Assembly (NCBI GenBank): GCA_963281255.1
Contig: OY725497.1
Location: 3,650,968 to 3,714,967, forward strand
Reading direction: 5' to 3'
DNA length: 64,000 bases
DNA from: Aphrocallistes beatrix
Lineage: Eukaryota > Porifera > Hexactinellida > Sceptrulophora > Aphrocallistidae
In this document: positions 1 through 10,100 of the stretch, piece by piece
How positions within the stretch are numbered: the first letter of the stretch is position 1
Layout of the letters: the number at the start of each line of letters is the position of its first letter
Notes under the pieces: model-generated
Told to the model about the DNA's origin: nothing
What the model saw: only the letters and a program-made list of their open reading frames with translations
The model's database searches: none
Translations under genes and position numbers: made by a program

Positions 1-702
1 GAGGGGAATAAGCATGGCCGGCGGAACTGGTCCGGCTTTGGCCGGACCAATTTTATGCCATTATGGCTTATTTTCATATGCAAATTTGCTTTTGGCCGGA
101 CCAACTTCCGCTTTGGCCGGACCAATAAAAAGTTGCTTCCGCCGGGCCTGATAAGGGGACCATTTTGCTCAGATTAGAACTAGAAGAGGAGAATTTTGGT
201 TTAGTTATTGTCTTTCTAATTTTATGCCTGAATTCATGCCTTGAAATGAATGAATAATAAGATAAATTAGATAAATTGCTCCACCATAGACGACGAAAAT
301 AATTGTAGATTGATATTTCAGCGTCTAAGATTAAACATATTTTATGGGGAGCAATCCCCCTGACCCCCTTTAGAATCGCAGTCGGAGTAGTAAATCAAGG
401 GGCCCGCTTTCGAATTTGGGGCTCTCGTTTGCCATGATAATGTGCATATTAAACAGCATATTGTGTGTAACCAGGGATGGTTTTTTTGGGGTGGGGCGCT
501 GTTCCCGTACTTTAAATTCCAGAGGGAACGCAAGGGAACTTCTGTTATATTTTTTAACCTTGGGTTTGTGTCTGTGATCATTTGACAGTTTAGTCTTTGA
601 GACTGAAAATTGTTAGTAATTCGCATCAATGACATTATCATATTATATGGTAGAAATATACGTACTTGTACCAAGTGAAATGAGCACTGTTTTGTATTCT
701 AG
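1..702. other. AT-rich noncoding stretch with a short GC repeat at its left edge
   Basis: No supported gene. The first 125 bases hold three copies of a CTTTGGCCGGACCAA-like unit (about 36-50, 90-104 and 111-125). One copy pairs with an upstream inverted copy, TGGTCCGG at 28-35 with CCGGACCA near 41-48, to form a short hairpin. The element is probably cut by the window edge. The rest is simple AT-rich sequence. The open frame at 342-674 on the minus strand has no recognisable content. Confidence 0.4.
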
Positions 703-1507
703 ATTGCCCAATGTCCGTAGAAGATGCTCTCGCTGAACGATTTCAATCCAGAGCCAGATCCCCAATGCGTATCGAGCTCTTTATTAGCATAATATATATG
801 ACTTCGCCGGAATAGATTTGTACCAGTTAGCCAGATTTATGTTCAAATTTCTGATGACGAAGTTTTAAACTCCACATTAGAAGATGCCTGCATCTGTTTT
901 CTTGATGAATCAACTGAAACTATTTTCAAGTCAGATCCTTCATGCAGGGAACGAATTTCTGTTGAGCTGATCTACGAACTAACCGAATCTTGGAAATCCG
1001 TTCGAAAAAAGCTTGATCAATCTTGAAATGTCTCGTCTCATGGACCAGAGATTATGAATTAGGGTTTTTAATCCCGGGATTTCGGGATTGACAAATTCTG
1101 AATCCCGGGATTAATAATTTTCAAGAATTGGTATGCTAGTATTTGTATATAGTTTAATATAACGTAACTATTTATGAATTACGGAAATAATATGAATAAT
1201 GAATAATGAATATAGAATTAACATCTCTATTTCTTTTCTTTTTTCAGATTGTTCCTAAAAAATACAAGTGTGTCTAAAGTGCTATCATTCAGCCTTGTTC
1301 TTAACTTGTTGCATAGATATCCTGAGGATCAGTATCCCGGGATTGAAAAATGAATCCCGGGCTAAAACAAGCCGGGATCCCGGGATCGGGAATCCCGGGA
1401 TTAAAAACCCTATTATGAATGCTCTCGATAACTTCAAAATACGTCAGCTACCTCCAGGTTTAGCAGCTCAACTGACCAGAATGGTAATTGATTATTCAAC
1501 TAAATAG
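703..1507 (+). pseudogene. Decayed gene-like sequence interrupted by a MITE
   Basis: A good acceptor (pyrimidine run ending TAG at 700-702) precedes a frame beginning CPMSVEDALAERFQSRARSPM. A further open stretch at about 821-1026 reads QIYVQISDDEVLNSTLEDAC and on to KKLDQS before a TGA. After the MITE at 1060-1412, with one target duplication removed, the same frame resumes as IMNALDNFKIRQLPPGLAAQ and stops at TAG 1505-1507. The in-frame TGA before the MITE, and the failure of the first exon to join the second in phase, suggest a relic rather than an active gene. I do not recognise the family. It could instead be the 3' end of a real gene with unseen exons. Confidence 0.3.
1060..1412. mobile_element. 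hAT-type MITE (353 bp) with 8-bp target duplication
   Basis: Perfect 21-bp terminal inverted repeats start TAGGGTTTTTAATCCCGGGA at 1060 and end as the exact complement at 1412. The flanks are identical 8-bp direct repeats TTATGAAT at 1052-1059 and 1413-1420, the target-duplication length of hAT transposons. There is no transposase frame, so it is non-autonomous. Internal CCCGGGATT motifs repeat in both orientations. A related element lies at 47838-48240. Confidence 0.85.
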
Positions 1508-2221
1508 GTTTGTTAGGTTTAGCTAAGAATAACTTTTGTAGAATCTAGTTAGTAAGAATAACTTTTGTAGAATCTAGTTGTAGTAGGATTACAGACAGTT
1601 TGTAAACATTTTCCAGTTATTTACTTAGTATATTACTTTTAACTATGAATATATCGGCAGTGAATTAGTATTTAAATCTTGCTTTGTTTTAACGTAGAGA
1701 AGTTTATATTTGATTTAGTGGTTTCCAATAAGTATTTTTTAGTTTTTTTCGTACCCGGAAGTTTCATATTAGTAATTGGTGGCGTTTATCCACGAGACCT
1801 TAATCTAGTCGTGTACAGTTTTATTGAATTAGAACACTAAATTTTGGATACAAAGCCGTCAGAAGCTGTCTTTTGCTTGAGAGTTAACCTGACTAATCAT
1901 GAATTATAAATGAAAAATTATTCAAAATTTATATCCAAAGCTTAAAAAACGATTTGATAGTTCCTTTCTGGAATGAGCAAGGTAGAGGTACGTAGATCTT
2001 ATACATTAAATTATTGTTTGTTTGTTTGTCCGAATTAATTGAAAAATTGGCAAGCCGTAGAGATATGAAAATTGGCATGTAGGTGTGTCTACGATTAAAT
2101 TCGAAGATCCAAGCGAAATTTCACACCTCTGCAAAAAAACAATAGACACATACTATGTATAGTATTAAACAAATTTCAAAATGGATTGGTGAAAGTAATC
2201 AATATTAGGAATTATTTAATA

Positions 2222-2300
2222 TCCCCAGGCGCCCGCAGGGCGACTCTGCGGACACGAAGTGTTCGCTAGCTGTGCTACGCAAGTGCGCTAAGCCCGCTTG
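2222..2300 (+). repeat. GC-rich dispersed repeat, copy A
   Basis: A GC-rich island in AT-rich DNA: CAGGGCGACTCTGCGGACAC, then a hairpin arm GTGTTCGC, then GCTACGCAAGTGCGC. The reverse complement of 29309-29395 matches over most of its length (AGGGCGACTCTGCGGACA and GCTACGCAAGTGCGC are shared). A weaker relative is at 35521-35585. The family is unknown. Confidence 0.6.
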
Positions 2301-2803
2301 TATCGTTTTATCGGTTAAAAGGGCAATTAGTTTATGCTATGAACAAGTTCTTCCATCGTGAATTAGGTATACTAATATATATTTTAATTGTATCTATATA
2401 TATTTTAATTGTATCTATATCTATTTTACTTAGAGATTTGTGTATACGTTGCCATAATCCCTAATTATCGACTACTAGGTTCAAATATTTGCAACAAAAC
2501 TAATCTAAATTTAGCCTTGTTCCTGGCAACTTATCCAATTACAGCAAGATCAATATCATTTCCATTACCTATATAATCAATTCGATCAATTAGTATCAGA
2601 ATTTAACTCTACTACTTGTAGTTAAAGGTTCTACTTCTTCATTTACATTTCAGGTAACAATGGTAACCGCCATTCAATATATGCTCTTTCGGTCAGCAAA
2701 ATCAGTTTATTTAATCATTGATTCAAGAGATTTCAGTATTTTATTATCAAAAATATGTAAAAAGGCATCTAGATATCGAATAATTTTTTTCCTAGTTATA
2801 ATA

Positions 2804-3395
2804 CAGGGTGATCCAAAAGTTCTGCAAAAAATTTTGCTGAAGTATCATACTTACACATGAGAATATAACATCTGACATTTCGTTTACTTGTGAATTATAA
2901 ATGTTGTTTCAATTATTTTGCAATCCAATTGCCTGTCGTCCCTAATATATTTGCTAAGGTGGATCATAAATGTTGTTTGTTTAGAAAAAATATAAATATC
3001 AAAAGAAAAATATCTCGAATGCTTGGTACATTCTATGATTATACTTTAATAATTGTTGTTCTTATTGGTGATTCCCGGTCAATAAACCAAAAGAAATAAT
3101 CATATATTAGTATTTTGAATTAATAACTGACTATAGGAAGATATAAATATATTTAATAAGGAGAAAAAAAATTTTTTTCGAACTTGACATTTTTGAGATC
3201 AGATTATTGGAGTCCCGGGGTATATAATATTTCAAAAAATTGTATAAAAAATATTTTACGCAATGAATAGTGTTCATTTCTAAACTAGTAGGGTGGTAGA
3301 TTCCATAGATGCAAACCGATTTAAAGTTAAACTAAATTATCTTAGTCAAATCAATGAAGTAGAATTTATAGTTGCAGAACTTTTGGATCACCCTG
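2804..3395. mobile_element. mariner-type MITE (592 bp)
   Basis: The 23-bp terminal inverted repeats start CAGGGTGATCCAAAAGTTCT at 2804-2826 and are repeated in inverse at 3373-3395. Both ends are flanked by TA (2802-2803 and 3396-3397), as expected for Tc1/mariner insertion. CAGGGTG...CCAAAAGT is a familiar mariner-like end. There is no transposase frame, so the element is non-autonomous or internally deleted. Confidence 0.85.
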
Positions 3396-4131
3396 TAATG
3401 TAATTGTACTATTTTCAGGACTTTTTTGGTGTATCAGCCGATACGACTTCTGTTCAAAATTAAACTTATGGGTTGATATCCCTTCAAAATCAAGTCATAT
3501 CGGCAAATACACATATTATTTGCATCTATTAGAGGAATAAACTCAGCTGGGGTGTATGATCTCCATCTCCAGTATTGAGTGACCATTAAAATACAGAAGG
3601 CCCGACGGAGGCTCCAAATAAAGTATTACTACGTGAAGGCATACACAGTATCCTATCTGGGTCTTTTTATTTGGGGAAGCTTTGCCCCTCCTCCCCCCTA
3701 AAATACTCCACTGGGCAAACAGGTGTGCATTGCCAAAACGAGTTTATTAACTTAAAATAATCCTAATCGTAGTTGCTGGTAGAAAACATTCAAGAATCGC
3801 TCTTGTTATCTTTCGAATGTAAGTTATCTAAGATATCCTCCCTATCTCACTTCTATCCAAAATTCAACCTGAAAATACTATAGACTCGAGGTGTGAGCAA
3901 ATATCTACATTTTTTTCAGAAGTATTTTTATATTCCCATGGAACCCACGAAGTTGATACCTTAATTATTTTCCCACCTAATTGAAGTTACTTGAATTCGT
4001 GACAGTAGGCTTGTATTATGATGACAATTATATACGTATATTTAACACCTTAAATATTGATATATAAGTAACTCTAGGATTCTAAACTTGTACTTTATTC
4101 TTATTTAAATAGTAGTCAAACAAACGTTATT

Positions 4132-7100
4132 ATGTCGGTTGAGCGAGATGGAACGCTTGACTACCGCAAATATTCCTACGCACCAGATGGCAGCATGGAT
4201 ATTGATAGATCTGTTACGCTCTCAACACACTCCCAAGAGTCGCTTCGCTATGGAGACAGTATATACTTGGCAGTAGCTGGCACGGAATCCCAGTCCCTTA
4301 AGGTAGTTTCTTCCTTCATCAGCAGCCCCATCCATCTGATCGTGACGCTAGATGAGTATTCGTACGGCGAAAAAACCAATCCCGCGCCTGATCTGCACAT
4401 GGCTGCATTTCGTGTTCTCGGTCCGAACAAGAGCCAGGCGCAAGATGAGTTGATCAAGTTCAGAGAGCATCACACGAAAAAGCTATCCCAGGAAGAGGAT
4501 AACAAACTCTTTACGCTAAAAAAGGAGGTTGAGAACGAAATTAGAGAAAATAAAAGCGAACAGTATCGTTTGTTAGGAAAGGAGATAGTATACGGCAACT
4601 GTTTCCAACTCCAGCATCACTATACGAATAAATTCCTAGGCGTTAGCGATAGTCAAACCGCAGTGGTTGACAGAGCCAGTCTGAAGGTCACTTTGTTTGA
4701 AACAAATGGGGAGCATGTCCAGTTCAAGATTACCCCCAAATATAAGGTCAGTAACATTGGAGATAAGATTCGTATTGAGGACCAAATCGTACTAGAAAAC
4801 GTAAAAGCACAGCAATACTTGCACATCAGCAATGCCCAAATAAAGAACTCCTTTTACGGTATTCAGCCCAATAGTCATGAAGTAAATGCATCTGCTGTTG
4901 ATTCTCCATTCTCCATCTATTCGCATATCAGATTGCAAGAGGGCGAATCGCAAGGGTTCAACAATATTCGCGGCGGGTCAGTCCTCCGACTCTACCATTT
5001 ACAGGTGCAGTGCTACGTAGTGGCTGCCGGTTCTTGTGGGTTCGCAGACGATGGAATAACGACTAGAGTTGTTACTGATGATGTGCATCTACGCACAAGA
5101 CAGATAAAATTTGGAGACCTTAAACCTCCTTCCACTTCCGCCATTACGTATTGGGAGATTGAGTTAGCGACAGCCCCTTTATCCGGCGATGAGCTAAAGT
5201 ACGAAGAGCCGTGTCGCCTGAAACACTTACTTACTCAGAGGTACTTGGCAGTGGTTAAAGTCAAATCCCAATTCGTCATCAAACTGATGCGACTGGAAGA
5301 TGATGAACGAGGGGGGGATACCTGTTTTGTTTTCAGGCCATTTATCAACGAAGGAAAGGAGATGATTGATTTCGAGTCGTATGCTCGAATTTATCACCCG
5401 GAAACTAGAACTTGGATAAAAGCGAGTGATGAACTTTATGAAGGTGACTCTGTGCCAACTGGGCCACTAGCTCTATCCGGGTTTAGATGGGACAATGCCA
5501 CTTGCTTTAAAATGCTAGTCGAACCATCCAAAGGTTACCATGATGCTTTCACCCTAGAGGAAGTTGACCCTGAACTTCTAGTTTATTTTCACTATGCCAT
5601 GGGATATTTGCCTGTCATCAGGAACTACCTCACAAGCTACAATGTTGAACTTAAGACTACTACTGTGATGGAGAGATCCTTGCAATCCCTCGCCGATTGG
5701 ATGCTAGACGCACATGACAAAAAAGATAGGAAGAAACGACAAAAACTCCTTCGGAACCTTGGCATCATAGAATTACTGATGGAAATTCAAAATCGATTTC
5801 GGGAAATTCCAGATGAACTTCGAGTTGGTCCGAACTATGAGAGGCGCAAAAATACGACTAAAAAGATCTACAAAGTAATCGAGGCTTACCTCACTGGAGA
5901 GAGTCGGAAGAATGAAAATTATACTTCTAAGTTCATTCCTATATTCGAGTCTCATTTCGATCTGAATATCAACGCAGAAGCAACCCTAATTGAGTTAGTA
6001 CGAGACAACAAAGCTATCATTGCACAGTTTAGCCAGGACTTCAAACAGGTGACAGAGAACTTGTTTAACAAATTAGCAAATACACGTAACTCTGAGATAT
6101 TTTACTACTTCGGTGTCATGTGCGTGGCAGATAACAACCCAATACAGGAGAACCAGGTGGTGCTTGCTAAACAGTTGCTAATCCCACAAGTTCAAAGCTC
6201 GATATTTCTCATGAAGCTTGATGATCCTAACGACCCTAATCCAAGACTCCTCGCCACTTCACCGCTAATGGCAGAAGGGTACAAACTCCTTTCAGAATAC
6301 GTTTCCGACAAGAACCCGAATACCAACACACCAACCTTCACATACCTACTGGCTCAGCTTGATTTCTTCTCTAATTTGTGTCAAGGAAATAATGAAAAGG
6401 CCATTAAAGCGCTGCAACAGCAGTTTCCATTCGAAGTTGTGTTCGCCGGCCTGATCGATAAGGAAATCCATCCACTGATCAGGGCCAAGTTCGCTAAGCT
6501 TATAAATACCATGTTCATCGATGTTGGTGCTAATCGTGCTGTGCTCGAAAACCTCACCTTAACCTTCGAATACGATAAGTGCACAGAAGACCCCGGGGAG
6601 GACACGGGTGCGAGTAACATCGCACTGAGTGGGGTAGAGAATATTTACTTTCCAAAGATGAAGCTTTGGTTTCTTGATTTTTTCAATAATTTAGTGCTGT
6701 ATGGAAAGGAAGATTTCATCTACACTAACGAGCTCATTGCAGCAGTATTGGACATGCTCTTGTTGTTTTCCAAGTTTGGTTATTATGATGACCAGGAAGA
6801 TGCAGATGATCTCCTGAAGCTGCTAATCAATATCTTGAATGGGAAAAAGGATAAGTACTTCCCTACCGATCCAAAATCTAGAAATGCAGCACTAGCAGCT
6901 CATACTTACTTTGAAGATAGCGGAAGGTACAAAGACATCAAGGCAAATGCACCTATATTCGATGTAAAAATTAAATGCTTACAAATCTTTGAGTTATTTA
7001 TGAACTTCAGATTTTACAAGCGACTGCAGCGTCTACTCTTCTTGTATCGTGTCGTTAAAAAGGAAGATAAGATTCAAGAGCCCAGGCACATTCTTGAACT

Positions 7101-10100
7101 CGCCGCAACTCCCGAAGATGTCCTTGCTCGTCATTTAGAACAGCTTCATAATGCAACCTTTGACATACACGAGCATGCGAACCTGTCACACAATGCTGTG
7201 GACCACTTGTCAATTAGGATATTAGAATATGCAAGGTATCAATTCGAGGGTTATTTTGGAGATGAAAAATTTGAATCCATTCTCCTGGACCTAACTCAAT
7301 ACGAGAACCTTGACCTCGTGACTACAGCTCTTCGCCTATTGAACAATCAATACATGGTAGAAAACAACCTATTCGAGAGAGCAATCCAAACACAGGTCCT
7401 AATCAATCCGAAGTCCATCGAATTCTTCAAGGAGACAGACGGAATTCTTCCTGAGTTTCGTCGTCTCCTCAAAGCATCCTTTACCAAGAGCGATAGTTGT
7501 AATCGTCTTGTTGAGATTTTGATCTATTTTATTCAGGCTTGCGAACTGCCCAATGATAAAACTGAAGCTCACCCCCAGAACCAAAAGATCCTCTACAATT
7601 TCGGCATCTTGGAAGACGTCCTGAACCTGCTAGAGAAGACACTGGATGACAGAGCTGTGCTCGTCTCTTCTTCACAAATGGTTATGGTCGACACCGATGG
7701 TCCTACCAGGCTTGCTAAAGTCTCATGCAAACTCCTGCAGAGGATGGCTCAGGACAACATTATCGTCCAACAACGACTCTACAACCGGCTTGAAATACTA
7801 GTAGACCAATCTTTATTCGACGTAGCTCCAAGCGAACTGTCCAGTCTGCTGACGCAATTGTTCACTGGAGCTCAAGACATCGTTATGAATGTGAAGGCTG
7901 ATGACATCAAATTGATTTGCTCCTTGATGAGACCCAGAGACACCCTCCTAATGCAGGACATCCCTCCAATCATAGAAATACTAAAAGCCGTTACTAAAGT
8001 TGAAGAAATCGATTTACCTCTCCACTTCAACCAGGTTCATATCATGAACAACTTCATACCTATCAAGCCGAAGCGGATTGATGATATTTTAGGAACGGAA
8101 GAAGAGAAACGTGAGAGAAGAGCAGAATTATTGAACACTGAAAAACCGGAAGAAAATGATTTGGTCGACCTAAACTTGATGCTGGCCACCTTCGACCTGA
8201 TGGCTTCACTCTGTGAAGGTGAGAACCTTCATCACGAGTCAGTTTGCCAATCCATGATGACTTTAGAAGAACTTTTAGAAATCTTGAATAACAAGAAATT
8301 GCCTTTCGATAGGAAATTCCAATTCGCTTCATTCTTCAATTGGGTTTACATGAATACCCACAAAGTTTCATCTGGATTTGACACCACGGTAGATGACGAT
8401 CCTGCATTTTGGGAATTTCTTGAGAATTCAAGTGACGTGCTGTCTGGTATGATTGCTTATCTGGGCAGGACTTCACCTGCTCGTGCTAGCGAGATAAAGA
8501 AAACTATCCACGAACAAGCTGAAAGCTCAATGAAGCATGACCTATCTGATAGTGGATCCAAATCTTCAATGCTTTTCATCGAGGCTTTTGACTACGGATT
8601 AATTAACTACCTCATGAAGGGTCTTTTGCCCATTATTATCGTATTCTACCGACGCTATTTCTCGACTCGTCCTAAGGAAGACGAAGCCCTTAAAAAGTAC
8701 GATCCATTGCTTATCTCATTTGGAATATGCAGGAAGCTATTCGAGTTGTCCATTAAACTACAGCCATACATCGCAACACAATATCACGCAAAGCTCTTGT
8801 ATGACGCAGCTCTCTCCATTCTCACTCATCCTGAGATCAGATCGCTACCTCAAATCGGTTCTTTTATCGATAACGATCAGCTGGCAGAGTTTTCAAAATT
8901 TGTGGATGAAGAAGACAGCTTTGTCGCGCAGGCAATACAGATATATCATGATGATTTCCAAGATGAAATCGAATTGAATGACCAGTTCAATAACTACGTG
9001 AAGCACCTGAGGAGAGCTTATTGGCGTAAGAACACTGTAAAAGATCAAATCAGTGGAAGTCATAGTTCGACATATTCGGAGTTCTTAGATCCTCTGTGTG
9101 AACACCCATCACCAGATTCTATGCCTCTCGGTCCCTCTTTCCAGAAGCACTTAGCATTATTCTTTACGCATACAGAAGAAGGTTGTGAAGTGAAGAAGAA
9201 ATTTGCTAGGAGTATCGTGCTACAACTCAGATATTCCATCGAAATATTTAATGAACTCACCGAACGGCAGAAGTTGAAGCAGGAACGACTTGACACCAAA
9301 TCATTGCAGCTATTGCGTGGAGCAATACACAACGAAATATTGTACATTGATCCAAACTTGAAAGATCAAAATCCTGTCCATTTTCGTAACGAGCTTGAAA
9401 AAGTGGAACAAGTTCAGAACACTATTGAAGATCTAGATAACACTTGCATTAAGGCGCTGATTTTGATTGACCATCCCAGCAAGGTAGTCTCTTCTCAAAG
9501 CATCTCTCTACTCGCTGACATGCTGTACGGTGGGAATGAGTATATTCAGTCTCAATTAGAAGCTTTAGCCGAGACACGAGAAGAGAAATTCTTCGATCAA
9601 ATGGAAGCTATTCTATTCTATGGAGGTAACAGTCTAATTGAAAGTCGCTCACTTACAGATGAATTGAGAAAGAGAGGTCTATTTGTAACCGAGATGAGAA
9701 TGCACTTGAAGAAAATTAATGAGCGCCTTGTTGGGCCACGAATCCAAACGCGAACTATGTCTACAGGCCGCGGATCTCCTGGTCTAACATTTGCACCCTA
9801 TAAAGGTCCAGATGAGTTAGATGATAGCAAACCCTTGGTCGATGTTCAGAAGGAGGGAATCGAGTTGACGCCCATTCAACAAGCTAATGTTAGCTTGAAT
9901 GTTCAAGGTGAAGAGACAGCCCGCGAAGATTCAATTGGTGAACTGGAAGAAGGCCAGGCTCCCAAAACAAGATTTGATATGTGTAAAGAAGAGTCCAAGA
10001 GCTCTCAACTAGAATCTAAACCTAATAAATCGCAATTGCAAGGTATAACTTTTCAGTGTAGTCTGCGTAATATCCAAGTTTCCTTCAAACTGATGGGTCT

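Larger units (their letters stand above)
1508..4131. other. Long AT-rich intergenic region upstream of the IP3-receptor-like gene
   Basis: No gene supported. It contains a tandem duplication of about 30 bp around 1525-1580 (two copies of AATAACTTTTGTAGAATCTA), a GC-rich dispersed repeat (2222-2300) and a mariner-type MITE (2804-3395), each listed separately. Open frames at 2660-2860 and 2890-3099 look like chance. The region before 4132 presumably holds the promoter and 5' UTR of the downstream gene, but no clear core motif stands out. Confidence 0.5.

Noticed and set aside
1268-1507. ORF starting inside the hAT-type MITE as a gene
   Set aside because: Its first half is transposon sequence with CCCGGG repeats; only the last 30 codons belong to the older frame.
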